Source: an uncultured Chloroflexota bacterium
GTDB lineage: Bacteria; Chloroflexota; Limnocylindria; Limnocylindrales; CSP1-4
Length of the DNA stretch: 36,731 bases
Assembly (NCBI GenBank): GCA_903930745.1
Contig: CAIYZX010000040.1
Location: forward strand, 1 to 36,731
Reading direction: 5' to 3'
Shown here: positions 15,290-24,617 of the stretch, in pieces
Layout: the number at the start of each line of letters is the position of its first letter
How positions within the stretch are numbered: position 1 is the first letter of the stretch
Notes under the pieces: generated by a model
What the model was told of the DNA's origin: nothing
Seen by the model: only the letters and a program-made list of their open reading frames with translations
Databases searched by the model: none
Translations under genes and position numbers: made by a program

Positions 15290-15772
15290 CTACTCCGCGG
15301 GAGCCACGCGGCGGGCGCGAGCGACGCGCATCGGGCCGCCCGCGGCGACCCGGTCCAGCGCCTCGTTGGCGAGCCGGTCCGCGGTGGAGTTCTGCTCGCG
15401 CGGCACGTGCGTGGCGGACCAGCGCCGGAACCGGCCCAGGAGCGCCTTCGCCTCCGCGTGCAGCGGGGCCAGCTTGGCGTCCTTGACGCGCCACCGCCCG
15501 TGGAGCTGCTCCACGATCAGCTTGGAGTCCAGGTAGAGGTCCACCACCTCGGCGCCCAGGCGGTGGGCGAGCTTGAGCGCCTCCACGACGCCCGTCCACT
15601 CGGCCACGTTGTTCGTCTGGATGCCCAGCGCTTCGCTGATGGTGGCGTCAGGCGGCGCGGACGGCGAGCGCGCGTCCGAGCGGGACCCGTCGATGAGCGC
15701 GGCGCCAAGGGATGCCGGCCCGGGATTGCCCCGGGCCGCGCCGTCCGTGCGGATGACCAGGTGCGGGATCAC
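15290..15772 (-). CDS. RNase H-like protein (RNase HI fold)
   Basis: About 160 residues from a GTG at 15772; an in-frame ATG at 15895 would overlap sdhB by 73 bases, so the start is uncertain. The RNase H acidic residues are present in order: Asp in RTDGAARGNPG, Glu in AEWTGVVEAL, Asp in LYLDSKLIVEQL, and Asp in NSTADRLANEAL. The layout matches single-domain RNase HI-like proteins found in actinobacteria and archaea, which cut RNA in RNA/DNA hybrids. It follows sdhB by about 50 bases and its role is not related to that operon. An insertion rich in Ser, Ala and Asp follows the first strand. Confidence 0.85.
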   Translation of the reverse strand: MIPHLVIRTDGAARGNPGPASLGAALIDGSRSDARSPSAPPDATISEALGIQTNNVAEWTGVVEALKLAHRLGAEVVDLYLDSKLIVEQLHGRWRVKDAKLAPLHAEAKALLGRFRRWSATHVPREQNSTADRLANEALDRVAAGGPMRVARARRVAPAE

Positions 15773-15822
15773 CGGGAGCGCAGGCTTCGCGGCCCCCGCT
15801 CCCGCCCCCTCCCCCGTTCCGC

Positions 15823-16524
15823 TCAGGAACGCTTCCCCACGATCGCCGAGGAGACCTCGAGGATCGCCTGGGTGATGTGGATGCCACGCGGGCATGCGTC
15901 CGTGCAGTTGAAGATCGTCCGGCAGCGCCAGACGCCGTCCTTGTCGGACAGGATCTCCAGCCGCTCGTCCGCGCGGTCATCCCGCGTGTCGAAGATGAAG
16001 CGGTGGGCGTTGACGATCGCCGCCGGGCCCACGTACTCGGGCTTCGCCCAGAAGGACGGGCACGAGGTGGTGCAGGCCGCGCACAGGATGCACTTGGTGG
16101 TGTCGTCGAACCGGTCGCGGTCGTGCTGGCTCTGGCGGCGCTCGCGGACCGGCGGGATCGCCTCGTTCTGGAGGTACGGCTGCACGCTCCGGAACTTGGC
16201 GAAGAACTCCTCCATGTCCACCACGAGGTCCTTGAGGACGGGCAGACCCGGCAGCGGCGCCACCGTGATCTTCTTGCCTCCCAGCTGGTCCACGCGGATC
16301 TTGCAGGCGAGCCGGTTCCGGCCGTTGATGAGCATCGCGTCTGAGCCGCAGACGCCGTGCGCGCAGGACCGGCGGAACGTGAGGGTTCCGTCCTGCTCGT
16401 ACTTCACGCGGTGCAGCAGGTCCAGGACGCGGTCCATGGGACCGGCCTCAACCCGATACGTCTCCTCGTGGGGCTTCTGGTCGCGCTCCGGGTCAAAGCG
16501 GAGGATCTTGAGCTCAACAGTCAT
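15823..16524 (-). CDS. sdhB: Succinate dehydrogenase iron-sulfur subunit
   Basis: 233 residues. Passes electrons from the flavoprotein to quinone through three Fe-S clusters. The [2Fe-2S] ligands are in SCAHGVCGSDAMLING and the later LAC; the [4Fe-4S] site is CILCAACTTSCP; the [3Fe-4S]/[4Fe-4S] ligands are in CRTIFNCTDACPRGI. VQPYL and the C-terminal GIHITQAI are family landmarks. ATG at 16524, 17 bases after sdhA. Last gene of sdhCDAB. Confidence 0.97.
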   Translation of the reverse strand: MTVELKILRFDPERDQKPHEETYRVEAGPMDRVLDLLHRVKYEQDGTLTFRRSCAHGVCGSDAMLINGRNRLACKIRVDQLGGKKITVAPLPGLPVLKDLVVDMEEFFAKFRSVQPYLQNEAIPPVRERRQSQHDRDRFDDTTKCILCAACTTSCPSFWAKPEYVGPAAIVNAHRFIFDTRDDRADERLEILSDKDGVWRCRTIFNCTDACPRGIHITQAILEVSSAIVGKRS

Positions 16525-16541
16525 CGTTCTGCTCCCCCGCC

Positions 16542-18286
<1,745 letters not shown>

Positions 18287-18290
<4 letters not shown>

Positions 18291-18682
18291 GACGGCACCT
18301 TGACGGCTTCGGGGAAGGACACGAGCGCCATGGTGCCCATCGCGAACAGGAAGATCGCGAGAAGGTAGAGCGCCATGATCAGGAAGGTGCGGAGGCCGCC
18401 CTTCGTGTAGTCCTGGACCACCGTCCGCATGCCCATGAAGGCGTGGAAGACGACCAGGGTGAGCATCATCCAGTCCACGGTGCGCCACGCGGCGCCGGAC
18501 CACCGGGCGGCGATCCAGTCGCTCGTCTGGATGGCCGGGTCGTAGATCAGGTGGACGATGGTGAAGTGGGCGATGACAAGGACGAAGAGGCCCAGCGCCG
18601 AGAGGCGCATGAGGTACCAGACGGCCGTGTCCCAGCCCCCGCCCTGCGGGCGTGCCTTGCTGGAGCGGGTGGACATGCTCAT
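18287..18682 (-). CDS. sdhD: Succinate dehydrogenase membrane anchor subunit
   Basis: 131 residues with three membrane segments (about 25-45, 67-88 and 101-122). HAFMGMRTVVQDY after the second segment holds the histidine and arginine typical of SdhD and heme b/quinone binding. ATG at 18682 overlaps sdhC by 4 bases; a second ATG two codons later is possible. It anchors SdhAB to the membrane with SdhC. Confidence 0.9.
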
Positions 18683-19068
18683 GACGCGCCAAACCTGAAG
18701 GGCGGCTCCATCCCGAAGGCCGGGGCCATGATCTGGATCACGAACGGCAGCCCGATGACCACGAAGACCACCCAGACCCCGTACCAGAGCTGCTTGTGGT
18801 GGCGCGTGGTGGCAGGCCAGAAGTCCATGATGATGATCCGCGCGCCGTTGAGCGCGTGGTACAGGACCGCCGCACCGAGCGTGGTCTCCAGGAGCCGGCC
18901 AACGAGGCTGCCGTAGAACGCGAGCAGCTCGTTGTAGAGCGGCGGGTTCACGTTCGCCAGCCAGATGTCCAGCACGTGGAGCAGGATGAACGCCCAGATG
19001 GCGACACCGCTGATGCGGTGGAACGCCCAGGCGAGCATCCCCTCGCTTCCCCGATACCGCAGGAGCAT
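18679..19068 (-). CDS. sdhC: Succinate dehydrogenase cytochrome b556 subunit
   Basis: 129 residues with three membrane segments. FHRISGVAIWAF (about 16-27) is the SdhC quinone-site signature and YHALNGARIIIMDF (about 70-83) carries the heme-ligand histidine. ATG at 19068 with GGGAGG upstream. First gene of the sdh set, 57 bases after icd, so probably in the same transcript. Confidence 0.93.
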   Translation of the reverse strand: MLLRYRGSEGMLAWAFHRISGVAIWAFILLHVLDIWLANVNPPLYNELLAFYGSLVGRLLETTLGAAVLYHALNGARIIIMDFWPATTRHHKQLWYGVWVVFVVIGLPFVIQIMAPAFGMEPPFRFGAS

Positions 19069-19125
19069 GGAGCCTCCCTGTCCGGCGGCCGCGTGGCCGC
19101 GGAGCTTCCTAGAGGTCGCCTGGTC

Positions 19126-20130
19126 TCAGGCGAGCCGCTCGATGATCGCGTCGGCGAACTGGCTGGTGCCCGCGTCGCCGCCGAGGTCGTAGGTGGTGTG
19201 CTTCCCCTCGGCGATGACGAGGCGCAGGGCCTCCTCCACGCGCTCGGCCGCGGCCTGCTCGCCCAGGTGGCGGAGCATGAGGACGCCCGAGAGCAGGAGC
19301 GCGGTGGGGTTGGCCTTGTTCTGGCCCGCGTACTTGGGGGCGGAGCCGTGGACCGGCTCGAAGACCGAGGCCTCCGTGCCGATGTTGGCCCCGGGTGCGA
19401 CGCCGAGACCGCCCACGAGGCCTGCGCACAGGTCCGAGACGATGTCGCCGTACAGGTTGGGCAGCACCATGACGTCATACAGCTCGGGCTTCTGCACCAG
19501 CTGCATGCACATGTTGTCGACGATGCGGTCCTCGAACTCGACCTTGCCCTCGTAGTCCTTGGCCACGTTCGCGCAGCTCTCGAGGAACAGGCCGTCCGAG
19601 AGCTTCATGATGTTGGCCTTGTGGACCGCGGTGACCTTCCTGCGGCCGTTGTTGACGGCGTACTCGAAGGCGAAGCGGGCGATCCGCTCCGAGGCCTCGC
19701 GCGTGATGATCTTGATGCTCTCGGCGGCGTCGCGGCCCACCTTGTGCTCGATGCCCGCGTACAGGTCCTCCGTGTTCTCGCGAACGATCACGAGATCCAC
19801 GTCCTGGTAGCGCGTCTCGAGGCCCTTGATGGACCGGGCCGGGCGAAGGTTGGCGTACAGGCCAAGGACCTGGCGCAGGGTCACGTTGACGCTGCGGAAG
19901 CCGGAGCCCACGGGGGTGGTGATGGGGCCCTTGAGCGCGATCCTGTTGCGCCGGATGGACTCCAGGACATGGTCCGGGAGCGGGGTCCCGTACTGGGCCA
20001 TGACGCCTTCGCCGGCGTCCTGGACCTCCCACTCGAATGCGACGCCGGAGGCGTCAAGGACACGACGGGTGGCCTCCGCCAGCTCCGGGCCGATGCCGTC
20101 GCCGGGAATGAGCGTGACTCGATAAGGCAT
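19126..20130 (-). CDS. icd: Isocitrate dehydrogenase, NAD-type family
   Basis: 334 residues of the isocitrate/isopropylmalate dehydrogenase family, oxidatively decarboxylating isocitrate to 2-oxoglutarate. N-terminus VTLIPGDGIGPE; substrate loop GSGFRSVNVTLRQ with the serine that contacts isocitrate; RENTEDLYAGIEH; ITREASERIARFAFEYA; cofactor region HGSAPKYAGQNKANP. The ITREASERIARFAFEYA block and short length match NAD-dependent IDH (IDH3-like) better than isopropylmalate dehydrogenase, and the sdh and suc neighbours agree. Cofactor choice is inferred. There is no ribosome-binding site, and a -10 hexamer lies seven bases before the ATG, suggesting a leaderless mRNA. Confidence 0.9.
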   Translation of the reverse strand: MPYRVTLIPGDGIGPELAEATRRVLDASGVAFEWEVQDAGEGVMAQYGTPLPDHVLESIRRNRIALKGPITTPVGSGFRSVNVTLRQVLGLYANLRPARSIKGLETRYQDVDLVIVRENTEDLYAGIEHKVGRDAAESIKIITREASERIARFAFEYAVNNGRRKVTAVHKANIMKLSDGLFLESCANVAKDYEGKVEFEDRIVDNMCMQLVQKPELYDVMVLPNLYGDIVSDLCAGLVGGLGVAPGANIGTEASVFEPVHGSAPKYAGQNKANPTALLLSGVLMLRHLGEQAAAERVEEALRLVIAEGKHTTYDLGGDAGTSQFADAIIERLA

Positions 20131-20137
20131 GGTGGCG

Positions 20138-20143
20138 ATTGTA
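20138..20143 (-). promoter_or_regulatory. -10 element of icd (probably leaderless)
   Basis: Minus-strand TACAAT, five of six bases of the -10 consensus, separated from the icd ATG (20130) by seven bases. Transcription would begin at or next to the A of the start codon. No clear -35 is seen. Confidence 0.5.
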
Positions 20144-20316
20144 CCGACGGAGGGTCCCGTCCACGGGCGTCATGGGTCCCGGGGGACCGTGCCATTGCGC
20201 CCGACGTCACCCGGCCACGCGTCCCTAGGCGGTGTCGGCGGAGCGGTGCCCTCGGAGGGGCCGGATGGTCCCCCACGGCGGTACCAGCGGTCCGGCGGCC
20301 ATCGCGCGGGCGCGGC

Positions 20317-20322
20317 TATGAT
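20317..20322 (+). promoter_or_regulatory. Candidate -10 element for sucCD
   Basis: TATGAT, identical to the -10 of the dcw promoter, 81 bases before the sucC start. I cannot identify a good -35 at 16-18 bases upstream, so this is tentative. Confidence 0.35.
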
Positions 20323-20403
20323 CGCTGTCTCGCACCCCGGCCGCGCTCACGGTGAAGCGTCCGGCCCGCCAACGGTGCCCTGCCCCGGAGGTCTCGCCCG
20401 TCC

Positions 20404-21588
20404 GTGAAGATCCACGAAGCAGACGCGAAGTCGCTGCTGGTCGCCCAGGGCCTGCCCGTGCCCGCATGGGAGGTCGCCAGGACCCCATCGCAGGCGCGCG
20501 CGGCAGCCGTGCGGTTCCTCGCCGACCCGGCGAACGCCACCGGCAAGGTGGTGATCAAGGCCCAGGTCCTCGTGGGCGGCCGCGGCAAGGCCGGCGGCGT
20601 GAAGCTCGCCTCCACGGCTGACGAGGCCGAGGAGGTCGCGGCGCAGATCCTGGCCCTGGAGATCAAGGGCCTCCCCGTCCGGCGCGTCCTCGTGGGACCG
20701 GCGGCGGAGATCGTCAAGGAGTACTACCTCTCGGTGCTCCTGGACCGCGCCACCAAGCGCCTGATGTTCATCGGCTCCGCCGAGGGCGGCGTGGAGATCG
20801 AGCAGGTGGCCGTGGACAACCCGGACGCCATCGTCTACGAGCACGTGGACCCGCTCCTCGGGCTGCCGGACTACGCGGCACGCAAGCTGGCCTTCAGGAT
20901 CGGCTTTGGGGCCCACTGGAAGGCCGGCGCGGCGATCGCGAAGGGCCTGCTCAAGACGATGATGGCCAACGACGCGGATCTCGTGGAGATCAACCCGCTC
21001 GCGGTCATCCGCGAGACGAAGGCGGACGGCACCCCCGTGGAGCGCCTGGTCTGCCTGGACGCCAAGATCACGCTCGATGACTCCGCGCTCGCCCGCCACC
21101 CCGGGCTCGAGGAGCTCCGCGACCTTGACGCCGAGGATCCGGCGGACGTGGAGGCACGCCGCTACGACCTGACGTTCATCAAGCTGGACGGCAACATCGG
21201 CTGCATGGTGAACGGCGCGGGTCTCGCGATGACCACCATGGACCTCGTGAACCGCGCGGGCGGCCAGCCCGCGAACTTCCTGGACATCGGCGGCGGCGCC
21301 AAGTCGGACCGCGTGGCGGCCGCGATGAAGCTGATCCTCGCGGATCCCAACGTCCAGGCCATCCTCGTGAACATCTTCGGCGGCATCACCCGCGGCGACG
21401 AGGTTGCCCGCGGCCTGATCGAGGCCCGCGCCCAGCAGGAGCGCGAGGTGCCGATGGTGGTCCGGATCGTAGGCACCAACGCCAGGGAGGCGGCGGAGCT
21501 GCTGGAGGCGGCGAACTTCGTGACCGCGGCCAGCCTTGATGAGGCTGCGGCGAAGGCCGTCGCGGCGGCGAAGGGAGCGGCGGCGTGA
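20404..21588 (+). CDS. sucC: Succinyl-CoA synthetase beta subunit
   Basis: 394 residues, GTG start with GGAGG 12 bases upstream. N-terminal ATP-grasp domain starts with IHEADAKSLLVAQGLPVP and contains VIKAQVLVGGRGKAGGVKLA; the nucleotide and phosphate region has DADLVEINPL; the C-terminal CoA-ligase domain has KLDGNIGCMVNGAGLAMTTM and NFLDIGGGA, with NIFGGITRGDEVA near the end. Together with SucD it interconverts succinyl-CoA and succinate with ATP or GTP formation. Divergent from icd. Confidence 0.97.
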   Translation: MKIHEADAKSLLVAQGLPVPAWEVARTPSQARAAAVRFLADPANATGKVVIKAQVLVGGRGKAGGVKLASTADEAEEVAAQILALEIKGLPVRRVLVGPAAEIVKEYYLSVLLDRATKRLMFIGSAEGGVEIEQVAVDNPDAIVYEHVDPLLGLPDYAARKLAFRIGFGAHWKAGAAIAKGLLKTMMANDADLVEINPLAVIRETKADGTPVERLVCLDAKITLDDSALARHPGLEELRDLDAEDPADVEARRYDLTFIKLDGNIGCMVNGAGLAMTTMDLVNRAGGQPANFLDIGGGAKSDRVAAAMKLILADPNVQAILVNIFGGITRGDEVARGLIEARAQQEREVPMVVRIVGTNAREAAELLEAANFVTAASLDEAAAKAVAAAKGAAA

Positions 21589-22469
21589 GCATCCTGATCG
21601 GGCGCGACACCCGCCTCGTGGTCCAGGGCATCACCGGGCGTGAGGGCGAGTTCCACAGCCGGGCGATGCTGGAGTACGGCACCCCGCTCGTGGCAGGCGT
21701 GACGCCGGGCAAGGGTGGCCTCACCGCCCTCGACGGGCGGGTGCCCGTCTTCGACACGGTGGCCAGCGCGGTCGCGGAGACCGGCGCCAACACCTCCTGC
21801 ATCTTCGTGCCCGCGGGCGGCGCCCCGGACGCGGTGCTGGAGTCCGTGGCCGCCGGCATCAGGACCATCTTCTGCATCACCGAGGGCATCCCCGCCCTGG
21901 ACATGATCCCGGTCGTGGAGGAGGTCCGGCTCGCCGGCGCCCGCCTCGTCGGGCCCAACTGCCCCGGCGCCACCAGCCCCGGGCGCGCCAAGGTTGGCAT
22001 CATCCCGGGCTCCATCCACCGCGAGGGCTCCGTGGGCGTCGTGTCCCGGTCGGGCACGCTCACCTACGAGGCCGTCCAGGCCATGACGGACGCCGGCATC
22101 GGCCAGTCGTCGTGCGTGGGCATCGGCGGTGACCCGGTCATCGGCAGCCAGCACATCGACATCCTGAAGCTGTTCGCGCAGGACCCGGAGACCAACGCGC
22201 TCGTCCTCATCGGCGAGATCGGCGGTTCCGCGGAGGAGGAGGCGGCCGCCTGGGCCGCCGAGCACCTCGCCGGCATGCCGAAGGTGGCGTTCATCGCCGG
22301 CCGCACCGCCCCGGAGGGCAAGCGGATGGGCCACGCGGGCGCGATCGTCTCCGGCGGCAAGGGCACCGCGGCCTCCAAGGTGGCGGCGCTCGAGGCGGCG
22401 GGCTTCCTCGTCGCCAACTCCCCCACGGAGCTGCCCGCCCTGCTCCGACAGGCCGGCTACAAGGGGTAG
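21585..22469 (+). CDS. sucD: Succinyl-CoA synthetase alpha subunit
   Basis: 294 residues. CoA-binding Rossmann domain with QGITGREGEFHSRAMLEYGT and the later FCITEGIP; GPNCPGATSPG at about 123-133; and the phosphohistidine site KRMGHAGAIVSGGKGTA in the ligase domain. GTG start at 21585 with a 4-base overlap with the sucC stop, so the two subunits are coupled and made together. Confidence 0.97.
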   Translation: MSILIGRDTRLVVQGITGREGEFHSRAMLEYGTPLVAGVTPGKGGLTALDGRVPVFDTVASAVAETGANTSCIFVPAGGAPDAVLESVAAGIRTIFCITEGIPALDMIPVVEEVRLAGARLVGPNCPGATSPGRAKVGIIPGSIHREGSVGVVSRSGTLTYEAVQAMTDAGIGQSSCVGIGGDPVIGSQHIDILKLFAQDPETNALVLIGEIGGSAEEEAAAWAAEHLAGMPKVAFIAGRTAPEGKRMGHAGAIVSGGKGTAASKVAALEAAGFLVANSPTELPALLRQAGYKG

Positions 22470-22481
22470 CCCCCAACCCGC

Positions 22482-22955
22482 ATGCAGATCGCCGACATCC
22501 GGTACCTCTTCGCGTACGACCGCTGGGCAACCCGGCGGATCCTCGCCGTGCTGGAAGGGGTGCCGGAGGCGACCTGGGGCGCCACGGGCGTCGTGGGTGA
22601 CCGCGGCCTGGGTGCCATCCTCGTCCACCAGCTGGGGGCCGCCCAGCGGTGGCGGAACGGGCTGGCGGGGACCGGTCTCTCGCCCCGGCCGGAGCGGGAG
22701 CCCCTGCCGTCCCCGGCGTCGCTCGCGCCCGCCTGGGAGGCGGAGTGGGCGGCCTTCGACGCCTGGCTGGACACCATGGACGAGGCGTTCCTCACCCATA
22801 CCGAGGACGGCGTGCCGGTCTGGCAGATGCTGGTCCATCTCGCCAACCACGGGACGCAGCACCGGTCCGAGGCGGCGGTCCTGCTCACGGACGCCGGCCG
22901 CTCGCCGGGTGACCTGGACATGGTCTTCTTCGCCGAGGAGCTCGCAGCGTCATGA
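22482..22955 (+). CDS. DinB-family protein
   Basis: 157 residues. Four-helix DinB/DUF664-type fold: N-terminal LFAYDRWATRRILAVLEG, a first metal-ligand histidine in ILVHQLGAAQRWRNGL (about residue 46), and the paired histidines of HLANHGTQHRSEAAVLL (about 125-141). These three histidines usually bind a divalent metal. Some relatives are mycothiol- or bacillithiol-dependent enzymes, but no activity can be assigned. It starts 12 bases after sucD, probably in the same transcript. Confidence 0.85.
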   Translation: MQIADIRYLFAYDRWATRRILAVLEGVPEATWGATGVVGDRGLGAILVHQLGAAQRWRNGLAGTGLSPRPEREPLPSPASLAPAWEAEWAAFDAWLDTMDEAFLTHTEDGVPVWQMLVHLANHGTQHRSEAAVLLTDAGRSPGDLDMVFFAEELAAS

Positions 22956-23422
22956 GCAGCCTCATGGACCTGGTGGCGGGCGACGTCCGCGACATCGCGC
23001 TCGCGCTCTCCATCGACGATCTCGCGGGCTTCGACGACCCGGACCGCTTCCCCGCCCACCTCGCGCTGGGCGGCGGCCTGGATCCCACCTGGCTGGACCT
23101 CTTCAGCGAGGCCGTGCGTTCCGTGACCGGCGGCGACGGCCCGGATGACTTCCTTGACGCCCGCACGGAGATCGCCGGCGGCATGACCAACGTGGAGCGG
23201 ATCGTGGAGCGCGTGGATCCGGCCTGGATCTCCGCGGTGGCCGCGGTCCCGGACGAGCTGGTTGGCCCGGTGGCCGGACGGTGGATCGAGCTGCTGGAGG
23301 AGGAGCTGGGGCTCCTGCCGCGCGAGGAGAAGCCCTGGATCCGCGACATGGCGGGCAAGGTGGTCGCCTTCTCGCGGTCTGCTGCCGAGGCGAAGGACGT
23401 CGTCTTCGCCTGGATGTTCTGA
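22952..23422 (+). CDS. Protein of unknown function in the sucCD operon
   Basis: 156 residues, acidic, rich in Asp, Glu, Ala and Trp, predicted helical and soluble. Visible landmarks: LSIDDLAGFDDPDRFPAHL, NVERIVERVDPAWI, and a C-terminal WIRDMAGKVVAFSRSAAEA. No signal peptide, membrane segment or known catalytic motif. I do not recognise it. ATG overlaps the DinB-like stop by 4 bases, and its own stop overlaps the next ATG, so it is expressed with its neighbours. Confidence 0.7.
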   Translation: MSSLMDLVAGDVRDIALALSIDDLAGFDDPDRFPAHLALGGGLDPTWLDLFSEAVRSVTGGDGPDDFLDARTEIAGGMTNVERIVERVDPAWISAVAAVPDELVGPVAGRWIELLEEELGLLPREEKPWIRDMAGKVVAFSRSAAEAKDVVFAWMF

Positions 23423-24069
23423 TGACACCAGGCGCGGACACGGGTGCGGGGCCTGCGCTCCCGCCCCCGCCCGGCGAGCCCTACCGGGGCGCCGTCCCGT
23501 TCTTCCGCGCGCTCAACCGCTGGTTCATGGTCCCGCTCACGCGCCGTGGCCTTGGCGCCTGGGTGTCAACGCCGTTCGGCGGGGCGATCCTGCTGCTGCG
23601 CGTGCGTGGCAGGAAGAGCGGCCTCGTCCGGGAGACACCGCTCAACTACGTGATCCACGATGGGGCGGCCTGGGTGCTCGCGGGGCTGGGTCCGCGGACG
23701 CAGTGGTTCCAGAACCTCGTGGAGGAGCCGGCAGTGGAGGTGCTCCTCCCTGGCCGCGAGCCCTTCCGGGCGACGGCCCGGGAGATGCGTGAGCCGTCCG
23801 TGCGGGAGATGGTGCTGCCCAGGATCCTGCGCTCCACCATCGGCCCGGCCGCGGGCTCCGGGCTCAACCCCTTCGGCTCCGCCGAGTCCACCCTGGAGAC
23901 GATGTCCTGGGTGCCGCTGGTCCGCCTGGACCCGGTGGACGGACGGCTGGAACCGGGCCCGGACGATCCCGGCGGGCACGGCTGGATCTGGCGTCAGGCG
24001 GTGCTGACCCTTGCGCTCCTGCTTGCGCTTCGCGCGCTACGCCGGGCGATGGGATGGCTCCGGCGCTAG
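23422..24069 (+). CDS. Deazaflavin (F420)-dependent nitroreductase-family protein
   Basis: 215 residues of the Ddn/DUF385 split-barrel family: RVRGRKSGLVRETPLNYVI (about 53-71), then AAWVLAGLG, WFQNLVEEPAVEVLLPG and FRATAREM. In this family the RKSGxxRxxPL stretch binds the F420 phosphate and tail. A C-terminal hydrophobic helix (about 192-206) may tie it to the membrane. ATG overlaps the previous stop (TGATG). Its stop overlaps the convergent mce stop by three bases. Substrate unknown; F420 use is inferred from the family. Confidence 0.8.
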   Translation: MTPGADTGAGPALPPPPGEPYRGAVPFFRALNRWFMVPLTRRGLGAWVSTPFGGAILLLRVRGRKSGLVRETPLNYVIHDGAAWVLAGLGPRTQWFQNLVEEPAVEVLLPGREPFRATAREMREPSVREMVLPRILRSTIGPAAGSGLNPFGSAESTLETMSWVPLVRLDPVDGRLEPGPDDPGGHGWIWRQAVLTLALLLALRALRRAMGWLRR

Positions 24070-24551
24070 TAGCCCTCGTACCCCAGGGCCGTCCACGCCG
24101 GGCCGCCCGGCTTCTCGATCAGCTCCACCAGCACGCCCTGGCAGGACTTGGGGTGCAGGAACGCCACCGGCCCCTCCGCACCCTTGCGCGCCGCGGTGTC
24201 GATGAGCTGGATCCCATCGAGCTCCAGGCGCAGGAGCGTCTCGGCGATGTTGTCCACCTCGAAGCAGACGTGATGGAAGCCCTCGCCCTTGTTGGCGAGG
24301 AAGCGCGCGACGCCCGTGGTGTCGTCGTCCGGCTGGACGAGCTCGATCTTGGACTCCCCCACCGCGAGGAACGCGATGGTGACCCGGTCGAACTCGATGG
24401 GCAGGACGAGCTCCACGGGCATGCCCAGCATGTCGCGCCAAAGCCTGAGCGACTCGTCGATGCTCCGGACAACCACGGCGACATGGTGGATCTTGCCCAG
24501 CTTGCGGATGACGCCGGGCAGGTGGGTGGGGGCCTCGGGATGGCCTGACAT
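24066..24551 (-). CDS. mce: Methylmalonyl-CoA epimerase
   Basis: 161 residues, VOC-superfamily fold with two beta-alpha-beta-beta-beta halves. Metal ligands: His in GKIHHVAVVV (about 20-24), Glu in SKIELVQP, His in FHHVCFEVDN, and Glu in VLVELIEKPG. It interconverts the (S) and (R) forms of methylmalonyl-CoA between carboxylase and mutase. ATG at 24551, 66 bases after mcmA. Its place behind pccB-accC-BCCP-mcmA confirms the pathway. Confidence 0.94.
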   Translation of the reverse strand: MSGHPEAPTHLPGVIRKLGKIHHVAVVVRSIDESLRLWRDMLGMPVELVLPIEFDRVTIAFLAVGESKIELVQPDDDTTGVARFLANKGEGFHHVCFEVDNIAETLLRLELDGIQLIDTAARKGAEGPVAFLHPKSCQGVLVELIEKPGGPAWTALGYEGY

Positions 24552-24617
24552 GGCGGGACCTCCGGGTTGGTGGCGGTTCGAGGAGGCGGCGGGGGCGGCG
24601 GGTCCGCCGGGCCCGGT

